From Maricaulis sp048270265 (GTDB taxonomy: Bacteria; Pseudomonadota; Alphaproteobacteria; Caulobacterales; Maricaulaceae), in NCBI RefSeq assembly GCF_048270265.1, contig NZ_JBLWTD010000004.1, positions 62,001-126,000 of the forward strand: a DNA stretch of 64,000 bases. The letters are read 5' to 3'. This document shows, in pieces, positions 28,582 through 37,600 of this stretch. Under the pieces are notes generated by a model, which was not told where the DNA came from, did not search any database, and saw nothing but the letters and a program-made list of their open reading frames with translations. How positions within the stretch are numbered: the first letter of the stretch is position 1; each line of letters opens with the position of its first letter. The translations under genes and the position numbers were made by a program.

Positions 28582-28658
28582 TGACCGGGCGCCCGGGAGG
28601 CTACGCCCTGAATGCCCCAATACTGACCCCGCCGCCCCGGGGTCGAGGCGCCCGGTCA
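28582..28658. repeat. Perfect inverted repeat enclosing a second hairpin
   Basis: TGACCGGGCGCC at 28582-28593 pairs perfectly with GGCGCCCGGTCA at 28647-28658. Inside, GACCCC and GGGGTC (28625-28644) form a nested hairpin. No T-run follows in either direction, so it is more like a folded RNA domain than a terminator. Confidence 0.6.
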
Positions 28659-28863
28659 AACCTTTCCGGACAGTCTGACGTGGCGATCCACGAAGCCCTT
28701 TTACAGGGCGGCGAAACCCTTCATGTCTGAGACCAGGAACGCCCGGGGGATGCCAGGTGGCCAGCGCGCCATGCAGAACCTTCCGCGCCAAGGGGCCTCG
28801 GTGCCGTAGCGATGGCTCCCGTGACAATGCGTCTCATCGGCGAAATCGCGCCACCCTGTAGAC

Positions 28864-28877
28864 TTGATCAATATCAA
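28864..28877. promoter_or_regulatory. Perfect FNR/NarR-type box before nnrS
   Basis: TTGATCAATATCAA, the exact TTGAT-N4-ATCAA consensus. Its centre is only 32 bases before the nnrS ATG, too close for ordinary class II activation of nnrS with this start, so the site may repress or serve another transcript. The local Crp/Fnr gene encodes a suitable recognition helix. Confidence 0.75.
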
Positions 28878-28902
28878 GATCCGTCAGATCAAGGGCCCGA
28901 AA

Positions 28903-30087
28903 ATGGACAGAGTCGCTGACAGGGGTGCGCTGCGTCGTGCCGCGCCGCCTTTCCTGCAAAATGCGTTTCGGCCCTTCTTCCTTGCCGGGGCCTTGTGGGC
29001 TTCGGCGCTCGTGCCGCTCTGGGTGTGGGAATATGCCGGGGGCGGGCTCGGGGCCCGGGCATCGCTCGGCCTCGCCGGACATGCCCATGAGATGCTTTAC
29101 GGTTATCTCGCCGCGATCATTTGCGGGTTTTCCCTGACGGCGATCCCGAACTGGACCGGCCGCGCACCGGTTGCCGGCAAGGGGCTGGCCGCCCTGTTTG
29201 CGCTCTGGCTTGCCGGACGTATCGTGATGGTGAGCGCCGACGGCCTGATCGCGACGATCATCGATGTCGCCTTTCTGTTCGCGCTCGCCGCCGTGGCCTT
29301 GCGCGAAGTCCTGGCGGGCAAGAACTGGCGCAATGTGCCCGTCGCGGGTTTGCTCACCCTGTTCGCCCTCTCCCATCTCCTGTTTCATTTTCCGGCCGCT
29401 TACCTGGCGGCCATCCGCGGCACTTTCGCGGTTGCTGCCCTGTTGATCGCGGTGATCGGGGGCCGGATTGTTCCAAGCTTCACCCGGAACTGGCTGGCCT
29501 CGATCAACAGTCCGCACACAGCGACCATGCCGGGACCAATGAAAGCCTATGACAAGGCATCGATTGCCCTGTTGGCCCTCGCCCTTCTGTGCTGGATCGC
29601 TATTCCCTTCCAGCCGGTCACGGGGATGCTGCTCCTGCTGGCCGGGCTGACCCAGACCGTGCGGCTGGCGCGGTGGAAGGGGTTTGCGACCCTTTCCGAA
29701 CCGCTCGTCTGGTCGCTGCACGCCGGTTATGCCTGGCTGGGGATTGCGGCCGCACTGATCGGTGCCGGCATTCTCTGGCCAGCCGCAATGCCGGCGTCTG
29801 CGGGCCTGCACGCGATGGCAGCGGGGCTTATCGGCTCCATGACACTGGCGGTGATGACGCGTGCCAGCCTCGGCCATACCGGCCGCCCCCGAACCGCCAA
29901 CCGGGTGACGACGCTGATCTATGCACTGGCACATCTGGGCGCGATACTGCGGGTTTGCGCAGCGCTCAGGGACAATGACCCCGCCCTTCTGATGGCCGGT
30001 GCCACGCTGTGGAGCGGCGCATTCCTGCTTTTCTGTATTGGCTATGCGCCGATGCTGCTCGGAGCCCAACCGGCGGCGAGCCGCTAG
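28903..30087 (+). CDS. nnrS: NnrS family membrane protein
   Basis: A 394-residue polytopic membrane haem-copper protein of the NnrS family, with about twelve hydrophobic segments. Typical features are FLQNAFRPFFLAGALWA near the start, HAHEMLYGYLAAIICGFSLTAIPNWTG, LFALSHLLFHFPA, GGRIVPSFTRNWL and MTRASLGHTGR, with several conserved His that may bind metal. NnrS in other proteobacteria relieves nitric oxide stress during nitrate or nitrite respiration. The ATG at 28903 has AAGGG upstream; a frame start at 28864 lies inside the FNR box and is rejected. It is convergent with mobA. Confidence 0.9.
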   Translation: MDRVADRGALRRAAPPFLQNAFRPFFLAGALWASALVPLWVWEYAGGGLGARASLGLAGHAHEMLYGYLAAIICGFSLTAIPNWTGRAPVAGKGLAALFALWLAGRIVMVSADGLIATIIDVAFLFALAAVALREVLAGKNWRNVPVAGLLTLFALSHLLFHFPAAYLAAIRGTFAVAALLIAVIGGRIVPSFTRNWLASINSPHTATMPGPMKAYDKASIALLALALLCWIAIPFQPVTGMLLLLAGLTQTVRLARWKGFATLSEPLVWSLHAGYAWLGIAAALIGAGILWPAAMPASAGLHAMAAGLIGSMTLAVMTRASLGHTGRPRTANRVTTLIYALAHLGAILRVCAALRDNDPALLMAGATLWSGAFLLFCIGYAPMLLGAQPAASR

Positions 30088-30133
30088 CTCGCCCGTCGCA
30101 TGTCCGGCGCGGGCATCAGGTGTGCAGGCGCTC

Positions 30134-30685
30134 TCAGTCTTCCGTATTCAAGCGGGCGAGTGCGTCCGGCGTATTGATATTGCTGAAGGCAGCGATCGGC
30201 CCCGTCAGCGGCAGCGCCTCGGCCCTCAGGCTCGCAAGCAGGCGTTTGATGGAATGGATATCCTCGTCCCGCAGCGCCCGGCATGGCGCAATCGGTACCA
30301 GCGCCGGCAGCGGCTGCCCGGCCCAGTGGAGAGCCTGTCCGGACGGGCCCGCAAGCAGGGGGGCGAGCTGGCGGGGCTCGAGCAGGGGCATGTCCACAGG
30401 TATCACCAGCAGGCTGTCATACCGTTCGTGCAGCAGACAGGCCGCGTCGATGATGGCGCGGGCCGGGCCGGCATGCGGCTGACTGTCAGGCAGGCCGTCG
30501 GCCTCCTGCGGCCGTCCGCCGACATGGATGGCTGTAATGCCTGTCGCGAGCAGGAGGGCACGGGCGCGGGCCAGCAGGGTCTGGCCACGCCAGGCGAGCT
30601 CCGCCTTGTCCTGCCCCATCCGCTCGGACCGGCCGCCGGCGAGGATCAGTCCGGCGAGCCGGCCGGATTCAACCGGCCGGGTCAT
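30134..30685 (-). CDS. mobA: Molybdenum cofactor guanylyltransferase
   Basis: A 183-residue protein with the GTP-binding start LAGLILAGGRSERMGQDKAELAWRGQTLL (residues about 10-38), the metal-binding LVIPVDMPLL and the terminal FSNINTPDAL of MobA. It attaches GMP to molybdopterin to give the bis-MGD needed by NarG, encoded on the opposite strand. It overlaps the Crp/Fnr regulator gene by about 17 bases and so is cotranscribed with it, probably under the FNR-type box ahead of that gene. Slightly short for the family (usually about 190-210). Confidence 0.92.
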   Translation of the reverse strand: MTRPVESGRLAGLILAGGRSERMGQDKAELAWRGQTLLARARALLLATGITAIHVGGRPQEADGLPDSQPHAGPARAIIDAACLLHERYDSLLVIPVDMPLLEPRQLAPLLAGPSGQALHWAGQPLPALVPIAPCRALRDEDIHSIKRLLASLRAEALPLTGPIAAFSNINTPDALARLNTED

Positions 30686-31367
30686 CGATCAACCGTGTCG
30701 GTTTGGCGTAGCGGGCGAGCCGCTCGCCATCCTCGATCGTGATGCGGCGGCCCTCGACCGTCACACCGTGCGCCTGCAGCGCGCTGAAGGCGCGCGACAG
30801 GTTCTCCGGCGTCATGCCAAGCATCGAGGCCAGCGTCCGCTTGCCGATCTGCAATTCCAGCACATTGGCGCCGCCAGCGCGCACCTGCATGCGCAGGATA
30901 TAGTTGGCCACGCGCTCCACAGAGGTGCGCAATTTAAGATTCTTCATCGATTTGACGACAGCGCGATAGCAATTGGCCAGCTCGACGACGATAGCCCGGG
31001 CGAAGGCCTCGTCGGTCGCAAAGGCATGGCGGACATCATCCGACGGGATCAGCAGGATCTTGCTCGGTTCGGTCGTCCGGCCCGACATCAGATAGGGGGC
31101 GTCCTTGATGCTGGCCGCCAGGATGAAGGTCGAGACTGGCCGCACCATCGCCATGGTCGATTCCCGGCCATTGGCCGAGGAGAACAACTCCACGCAGCCC
31201 TCGACCATGATGTAGAGAAAGTCGGCCGGGTCGCCTTCCTTGATCAATTCGATCTGCGCCGGGAAACGCTGCAGATAGGCCGCGGCAACCAAATCCTCGA
31301 ACACGTCCGCATCCATCTCCTTGAACAGGGAGAGTGCGCGGACTGATTCGCAATCTTCTGGCCTCAT
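30669..31367 (-). CDS. Crp/Fnr family regulator, NarR/FNR-like
   Basis: A 232-residue regulator: cyclic-nucleotide-type beta-barrel (about residues 12-125), dimerisation helix and winged helix-turn-helix. The recognition helix GMTPENLSRAFSAL has the Glu-x-x-Ser-Arg pattern that reads TTGAT in FNR. Unlike FNR it lacks the N-terminal cysteine cluster; only three scattered Cys are present. So it is not expected to bind a 4Fe-4S cluster, and NarR or DNR-type sensing is more likely. GGAG lies six bases before the ATG at 31367. A perfect FNR-type box is centred 49 bases upstream, consistent with autoregulation or control by another FNR. It heads the regulator-mobA unit. Confidence 0.9.
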   Translation of the reverse strand: MRPEDCESVRALSLFKEMDADVFEDLVAAAYLQRFPAQIELIKEGDPADFLYIMVEGCVELFSSANGRESTMAMVRPVSTFILAASIKDAPYLMSGRTTEPSKILLIPSDDVRHAFATDEAFARAIVVELANCYRAVVKSMKNLKLRTSVERVANYILRMQVRAGGANVLELQIGKRTLASMLGMTPENLSRAFSALQAHGVTVEGRRITIEDGERLARYAKPTRLIDDPAG

Positions 31368-31409
31368 TTCGCGCTCCGGCTCGGCTACCGTAAAACCTAT
31401 AGGGCATCT

Positions 31410-31423
31410 TTGATAAAGATCAA
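31410..31423. promoter_or_regulatory. Perfect FNR/NarR-type box in the regulator-narK1 intergenic region
   Basis: TTGATAAAGATCAA, exact consensus. For the leftward regulator, a class II start (41.5 bases from the box centre) would fall about eight bases before its ATG, a good geometry with a very short leader. For the rightward narK1 the box is about 196 bases from the ATG, possible only with a long leader. Confidence 0.8.
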
Positions 31424-31452
31424 TCGGCGCCGTGAACAATCACAAGTTCTGA

Positions 31453-31473
31453 ACCCACTTAAATTTAGTGGGT
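31453..31473. promoter_or_regulatory. 21-bp palindrome upstream of narK1, possible operator
   Basis: ACCCACT (31453-31459) and AGTGGGT (31467-31473) are perfect 7-bp arms around an AT-only 7-base centre. A -10-like TATGAT starts at 31473. The symmetry is that of a dimeric regulator site and differs from the FNR consensus. It may also be an RNA hairpin. Confidence 0.5.
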
Positions 31474-31612
31474 ATGATACAAAATACATTTTATTCCAAA
31501 TACTTGCGGCAATCGGACGCGCGGCGCGCTGACCGGTTGCCGGGGTGATCGCTTCCCCGTAACGCTAATCCCGGATCGCAACCACACCGGGACGGGACAC
31601 AGGGGATGTTTC

Positions 31613-32938
31613 ATGGATTCGCTTGAGAACGTGACGCGAGGGCAACAGGCCCGGGCCTTGGGGATGAGCACGCTCGCCTTCACCGCCTGCTTCGCCGTCT
31701 GGACTATTTTCTCGATCATCGGCGTGCGGATCAAACAGGAGCTCGGCCTGTCCGAGACCGAGTTTGGCCTGCTGGTCGCCACCCCGGTCCTGACGGGCTC
31801 GATCAGTCGTATCTTCCTCGGGGTCCTGGCCGAGCAATATGGCGGCCGGGTGATGTTCCCGATCCAGATGCTCACCACCGCACTGGCCACATTCCTGCTC
31901 TCGCACGCCAACAGCTATCCGCTCTTCCTGCTCGCCGCACTTGGTGTCGGGCTGGCCGGCGGCTCCTTCATCATCGGCATCGCCTATGTCTCGCGCTGGT
32001 ATGACGCCAAGTCACAGGGCACGGCACTGGGGATTTTCGGCGCCGGCAATGTTGGCGCGGCGGTGACGAATTTCGGCGCACCTTTCCTTGTCGTGGCCTT
32101 CGGCTGGCAACAGACGGCGCAGATCTATGCCGCCGCCCTGACACTGATCGCCATCCTGTTCTGGGTCTTCACCAAGGACGACCCGGCCCTGGTGGCGCGC
32201 CGCAAGAGCGGTGAGAAACCCGTCTCGGCCCTGATGCAGCTGGAACCGCTGCGTGACCCGCGCGTCTGGCGTTTCGCGACCTATTATTTCTTCGTCTTCG
32301 GGGCCTTTGTGGCGCTCGCCTCCTGGCTGCCGCGCTATTATGTCGGCGCCTACGGGCTCGAGCTTCAGGTCGCCGGCATGCTGGCCGCAGCCTATTCGCT
32401 GCCGGGCTCGATTTTCCGGGCGCTGGGTGGTTGGCTGTCCGACAAGTTCGGCGCCCGCGCGGTGATGTATTTCACCTTCATCGTCTCGCTGATCTGCCTC
32501 TTCATCCTGAGCTACCCGCCCACCCATTATGTCGTCGATGGCATCAACGGCCCGATCGCCTTCAGCCTGGTGACCAGCGTGCCGGTCTTCGCGACCCTGA
32601 CGATCGCGCTCGGCTTCGTCATGTCGCTCGGCAAGGCCGCCGTCTACAAGCACATCCCGGTCTATTACCCGCACCATGTTGGCGGGGTGGGCGGCCTGGT
32701 CGGCATGATCGGCGGGCTGGGCGGTTTCGTGCTGCCGATCTCCTTCGGCATCGTCAACGACCTGACCGGGATTTGGACCAGCTGCTTCATGCTGATGTTC
32801 GTCCTCGTCGCCGTCTCGCTGGTCTGGATGCACGTCGCCATCCGGCGCCAGGAACACCGCAAACATCCAGAACTCGCGACGGAGAAATACCTCTCCGACA
32901 TGCCTGACAACCCGCTTCCCGCCCCAGTTACGAACTGA
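31613..32938 (+). CDS. Nitrate/nitrite transporter, NarK1 type
   Basis: A 441-residue major facilitator with twelve predicted membrane helices. NarK-family signatures are LATPVLTGSISRIFLGVLAEQYGGR in the helix 2-3 region, GAGNVGAAVTNFGAPF in helix 5 and GFVMSLGKAAVYKHIPVYYPHHVGGVGGLVGMIGGLGGF in the second half, with the nitrate-signature glycines. NarK1-type proteins are thought to bring nitrate in with protons at the start of respiration. GGGGA precedes the ATG. It is the first gene of the rightward nar operon, upstream of a second NarK; the two are separate genes, unlike the fused form of Paracoccus. Confidence 0.93.
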   Translation: MDSLENVTRGQQARALGMSTLAFTACFAVWTIFSIIGVRIKQELGLSETEFGLLVATPVLTGSISRIFLGVLAEQYGGRVMFPIQMLTTALATFLLSHANSYPLFLLAALGVGLAGGSFIIGIAYVSRWYDAKSQGTALGIFGAGNVGAAVTNFGAPFLVVAFGWQQTAQIYAAALTLIAILFWVFTKDDPALVARRKSGEKPVSALMQLEPLRDPRVWRFATYYFFVFGAFVALASWLPRYYVGAYGLELQVAGMLAAAYSLPGSIFRALGGWLSDKFGARAVMYFTFIVSLICLFILSYPPTHYVVDGINGPIAFSLVTSVPVFATLTIALGFVMSLGKAAVYKHIPVYYPHHVGGVGGLVGMIGGLGGFVLPISFGIVNDLTGIWTSCFMLMFVLVAVSLVWMHVAIRRQEHRKHPELATEKYLSDMPDNPLPAPVTN

Positions 32939-33030
32939 GACGGGCCCGGACCTCACCGCGCTCACTCTCCTCCCCGGAACAGCCGCCGGTGGGGTCCGGG
33001 AAGCCAACAAGACAGATCAAGGAGCCCCTG

Positions 33031-34638
33031 ATGGGCAAGGACCTGAAGAACTGGAATCCGGACGATCCCGCACAATGGGAAGCCACCGGCAAAGCGATTG
33101 CGACGCGCAATCTGTGGGTTTCAATTCCCGCCCTGCTGTGCGGCTTCGCCGTCTGGCTCTACTGGGGCATCATCACGGTTCAGATGATCAATCTGAACTA
33201 TGGCTTCACCCAGGCTGAACTCTTCACCCTGACCGCCATTGCCGGCCTGTCCGGCGCGACATTACGCATCCCCTCGACCTTCTTCATCAGGCTGGCCGGC
33301 GGGCGCAATACGATCTTCCTGACGACGGCCCTGCTGCTGATCCCCTCGGCCGGCACGGCGATCATTCTCCAGAACCCGGAAGCGCCGCTCTGGCAATTCC
33401 AGCTGATGGCGCTGTTGTCGGGCTTCGGTGGCGGCAATTTCGCCAGCTCGATGTCGAATATCAGCTTTTTCTTCCCGAAAAAGATCCAGGGCTATTCGCT
33501 CGGCATGAATGCCGGCCTCGGCAATTTCGGCGTCACCACAATGCAGATCCTGATCCCGCTGGTGATGACCGTGGGCATGTTTGGTGGCACTTCGATGGTG
33601 CTTCAGAACACGTCGGGCACGCTGATCGGCCGCATCCCGGCGGGCACGGCGACCTTCCTGCACAATGCCGGCTTCATCTGGGTCGCCATCCTGATCCCGG
33701 TCGTGATCGCGACCTGGGTCGGCATGAACAATATCCGCGACGAGCACGTCTCGCCGAATATCGGAACGCCCGTTGCGGCTTTCGGCAAAATCCTCGGCAT
33801 GCTGGCGATCGGCCTGGTCACAGCCTCGGCCGGTCTGTGGCTGATGCTGCCAGCCGATGCCGGCGGCTCAGGCTGGAATGTGTCGAAATGGCTGGTCCTG
33901 CCGCTGGTGATCGCCGCGACGGTCTATGCGCTGAAACTCATCCCGGGGCCGATCCACAAGAGCCTCGAGCGCCAGTACAAGATCTTCAACAACAAGCACA
34001 CCTGGTCGATGACCGTCATCTACACGATGACCTTTGGTTCCTTCATCGGCTACAGCGCCGCCTTCGGCCTGGCCATCAAGGTCATTTTCGGCTTCCAGCA
34101 CCTGCTGGTCGATGGCGTGATGACCCACACGACAATCAATGCCGACGGCCCGAGCGCCCTGATGTTCGCGTGGACCGGTCCCTTCATCGGCGCCCTGATC
34201 CGGCCGGTTGGCGGCAAGATCGCCGACAAGTTCGGCGGCGCGCTGGTCACCCAGATCGTTTCGGTGGTGATGGTCTTCGCTGCGCTCGGCGTCGCCTGGT
34301 GCATGAAGCAGGCGTACGGGTCAGCCGCCCCGGAAGAGTTCTTCGTGCCCTTCCTGGTGCTCTTCCTGATCCTGTTTGCCGCGACCGGCATCGGCAATGG
34401 TTCGACCTTCCGCACCATCGCCGTCGTGTTTGACCGCGAACAGGCCGGGCCCGTGCTGGGCTGGACCTCGGCGGTTGCCGCCTATGGCGCCTTCATCATC
34501 CCGCAAGTGTTCGGCGAACAGATCCGCGCCACGACGCCGGAGATCGCGCTCTACGGCTTTGCCGCCTTCTACGTCGTCTGCATTGCCCTGAACTGGTGGT
34601 TCTATCTGCGCCCCGGCGCCTACGTGAAAAACCCATAG
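33031..34638 (+). CDS. Nitrate/nitrite antiporter, NarK2 type
   Basis: A 535-residue major facilitator, longer than NarK1 and matching the NarK2/NarU group. It starts KDLKNWNPDDPAQWEATGKAIATRNLWVSIPALLCGFAVWLYWGI. It has the signatures SGFGGGNFASSMSNISFFFPKKIQGYSLGMNAGLGNFGV and FAATGIGNGSTFRTIAVVF. NarK2-type proteins exchange cytoplasmic nitrite for external nitrate. The ATG at 33031 has AAGGAG eight bases upstream; in-frame sequence before it is the intergenic gap. It lies nine bases before narG in the operon. Confidence 0.93.
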   Translation: MGKDLKNWNPDDPAQWEATGKAIATRNLWVSIPALLCGFAVWLYWGIITVQMINLNYGFTQAELFTLTAIAGLSGATLRIPSTFFIRLAGGRNTIFLTTALLLIPSAGTAIILQNPEAPLWQFQLMALLSGFGGGNFASSMSNISFFFPKKIQGYSLGMNAGLGNFGVTTMQILIPLVMTVGMFGGTSMVLQNTSGTLIGRIPAGTATFLHNAGFIWVAILIPVVIATWVGMNNIRDEHVSPNIGTPVAAFGKILGMLAIGLVTASAGLWLMLPADAGGSGWNVSKWLVLPLVIAATVYALKLIPGPIHKSLERQYKIFNNKHTWSMTVIYTMTFGSFIGYSAAFGLAIKVIFGFQHLLVDGVMTHTTINADGPSALMFAWTGPFIGALIRPVGGKIADKFGGALVTQIVSVVMVFAALGVAWCMKQAYGSAAPEEFFVPFLVLFLILFAATGIGNGSTFRTIAVVFDREQAGPVLGWTSAVAAYGAFIIPQVFGEQIRATTPEIALYGFAAFYVVCIALNWWFYLRPGAYVKNP

Positions 34639-34647
34639 GAGACCCTG

Positions 34648-37600
34648 ATGAGCCATTTTCTCGACCGTCTCACATTCTTTACCCGGCCTTCAGAGAGCTT
34701 CTCCGACGGACACGGCGTCACCACGACCGAGGGGCGCGGCTGGGAGGATGCCTATCGAAAGCGCTGGCAGCACGACAAGATCGTCCGCTCCACCCATGGC
34801 GTGAACTGTACCGGTTCGTGCAGCTGGAAGATTTACGTCAAGGGTGGCCTGGTGACCTGGGAAACCCAGCAGACCGACTATCCGCGCACGCGGCCAGACC
34901 TGCCCAATCACGAACCACGCGGCTGCTCCCGCGGCGCCAGCTATTCCTGGTACATGTACTCGGCCAACCGGGTGAAATATCCGCTGATCCGCGCACGCCT
35001 GCTCAAGGCCTGGCGTGCGGCGCGCAAGACCCTGTCGCCGATCGCCGCCTGGCGCTCCATCCAGCAGGATGATGCAGTGCGCCAGTCCTATGTCTCCAAG
35101 CGCGGCGCCGGCGGGCTGGTACGCGGCGACTGGGATGAAGTCTCCGAAATCATCGCCGCCGCCAATGCCTATACGGCCAAGACCTATGGACCGGACCGGG
35201 TGTTCGGCTTCTCGCCCATCCCGGCCATGTCGATGGTCTCCTATGCCGCCGGTTCACGCTATCTCTCTCTGCTGGGCGGCGTCTGCATGTCGTTTTACGA
35301 CTGGTATTGCGACCTGCCGCCGGCCAGCCCGATGACCTGGGGCGAGCAGACAGACGTTCCTGAATCCGCAGACTGGTTCAATGCCGGCTATCTGCTGATC
35401 TGGGGCTCGAACGTGCCGCAGACGCGCACGCCCGACGCCCATTTCTACACCGAGGCCCGCTATCGCGGCACCAAGAGCGCGGTGATCTGTCCGGACTATT
35501 CGGAAGCCTCGAAATTCGGCGATGTCTGGCTCAACCCGAAACAGGGCACGGATGCCGCCCTTGCCATGGCCTTCGGTCATGTCGTGCTACGCGAATACCA
35601 TCTCGATCGCCAGGCCGAATACTTTGACACCTATGTGCGCGAGAATTCCGACTTCCCCAATCTGGTCAGGCTGGAAAAACAGGGCGACCGCTATGTCGCC
35701 GGCCGCCTCCTTCGGGCCTCCGACTTCAGCGATGATCTCGGCGAGGACAATAATCCCGAGTGGAAGACGGTCGCCTGGGACCGCAAGAGCGGCAAGATCG
35801 TCACCCCGCTGGGCTCGATCGGCTTCCGCTGGGGCGAGTCAGGCAAGTGGAATATCGAGCAGAAGGACAGCCAGGGCGCGGAGATCGATCTGGAAACCAC
35901 CTTCATCCTGGATGAAAATCAGGATGATGTCGTCGATGTCGGCTTCCCCTATTTTGCCAACAAGGGCCATGACGCCTTCACCGGCACCGACCATCCCGAC
36001 GTGCTGGTGCACAAGATCCCGGTCAAGAAGCTGAAGCTCAAGGATGGCGAGACCCTGGTCGCCACCGTGTTCGACCTGTTCTGCGCCAATTACGGGCTGG
36101 ATCGCGGCCTCGGCGGCGATTTCGTCGCCACCTCCTATGACGACATGATGCCCTACACGCCGGCCTGGGCCGAGGCCATCACCGGTGTGCCGCGTGACCG
36201 CATCATCGCCGTGGCGCGCGAGTTTGCCAGCAATGCCGAGCAGACCAAGGGCAAGTCGATGGTCATCCTCGGGGCCGGTCTGAACCACTGGTACAATATG
36301 GACATGAATTACCGGGGGATCATCAATCTCCTGGTGATGTGCGGCTGTATCGGCCAGTCCGGTGGCGGCTGGGCGCATTATGTCGGCCAGGAAAAACTGC
36401 GGCCGCAGACCGGCTGGCAGCCGCTGGCCTTCGGTCTCGACTGGAACCGTCCGCCGCGCCACCAGAACTCGACCTCCTGCTGGTATGCCCACACGGATCA
36501 GTGGCGCTACGAGACACTCAATGTCGACCAGATCCTCTCTCCCACCGCGCCGGAAGGTTCGTGGGACGGGACGATGATCGACTATAATGTCCGCGCCGAA
36601 CGCATGGGCTGGTTGCCCTCGGCGCCGCAGCTCCAGACCAATCCGCTTTCCATCGCCGCCAGCGCCAAGGCGCAGGGGCTTGAGCCGGTCGATTATGTGA
36701 TCAAATCGCTCAAGTCCGGCGAGCTGGAAATGTCCTGCCACGACCCGGACAATCCGGCGAACTGGCCGCGCAATCTCTTTGTCTGGCGCTCCAATCTTCT
36801 GGGATCATCCGGCAAGGGGCATGAGTATTTCATCAAACACCTGGTTGGCGGCAATAACGGCGTCATGGGCGAGGAAGCCCCGGAGGACATGCGGCCGAGC
36901 GAGGTCAAATGGGCCGCCGAGGCACCGCGCGGCAAGCTCGACCTGCTGGTGACGATCGACTTCCGCATGTCGACCACCTGTGTCTATTCCGACATCGTCC
37001 TGCCGACCGCGACCTGGTATGAGAAGGATGATCTCAACACCTCCGACATGCACCCCTTCATCCACCCGCTGACGGCGGCCGTCGATCCGGCCTGGGAAGC
37101 GCGCAGTGACTGGGAAATCTTCAAGGGCCTGGCGAAGAAATTCTCCGAGATCGCTCCGGAAGAACTTGGCGTTGAAACCGACGTGGTCCTGACCCCGATC
37201 CTGCACGACACCCCGGGCGAGATGGCCCAGGGGCTTGATGTGAAGGACTGGAGCAAGGGCGAGATCGAGGCGATCCCCGGCAAGACGATGCCGAATATCA
37301 CCGTTGTGACGCGCGACTACGCCAATCTCTACAAGCAATACACCTCGCTGGGGCCCCTGCTGGAGAAGCTCGGCAATGGCGGCAAGGGGATCGGCTGGAA
37401 TACCGAACACGAGGTCCATCTGCTCGGCGAACTCAATGGTGTTGTCCTCGAGGAGGGCATCAGCAAGGGCCAGCCAAGGATCGTCAGCGCGATCGATGCC
37501 TGCGAGACCCTGCTGATGCTGGCGCCGGAAACCAATGGCGAGGTTGCGGTCAAGGCGTGGAATGCCCTGTCCAAGGCCACCGGCCGCGAGCATGCGCACC

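Larger units (their letters stand above)
28513..28902. other. Gene-free, structure-rich leader region of nnrS
   Basis: About 390 bases between the chemoreceptor gene and nnrS. It contains a perfect 12-bp inverted repeat (28582-28593/28647-28658) with an inner hairpin, further small hairpins (CGTGG...CCACG near 28679 and GCCC...GGGC near 28695), and a perfect FNR-type box at 28864-28877. It may hold a structured 5' leader or small RNA. I could not match it to a known riboswitch class. The one frame across its minus strand has unlikely composition. Confidence 0.5.

Noticed and set aside
28522..28827. Leftward 101-codon frame before nnrS
   Set aside because: Composition (Arg/Gly/Pro-rich), TTG start and overlap with strong hairpins argue against a protein. 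A small RNA is more likely if anything is transcribed.
28580..28860. Possible Moco or TPP riboswitch
   Set aside because: Short matches such as CCGTGACAATGC and ACCCTTC...CTGAGACCAGG resemble parts of those classes, but the remaining conserved elements and their order do not fit.
28834..30069. Leftward open frame opposite nnrS
   Set aside because: It reads as Gly/Arg/Gln-rich low-complexity sequence; the rightward strand has clear NnrS membrane helices.
32012..33010. Leftward frame opposite narK1
   Set aside because: The real gene is NarK1 with twelve membrane helices; the opposing translation is Asp/Gly/Arg-rich and unlike a protein.
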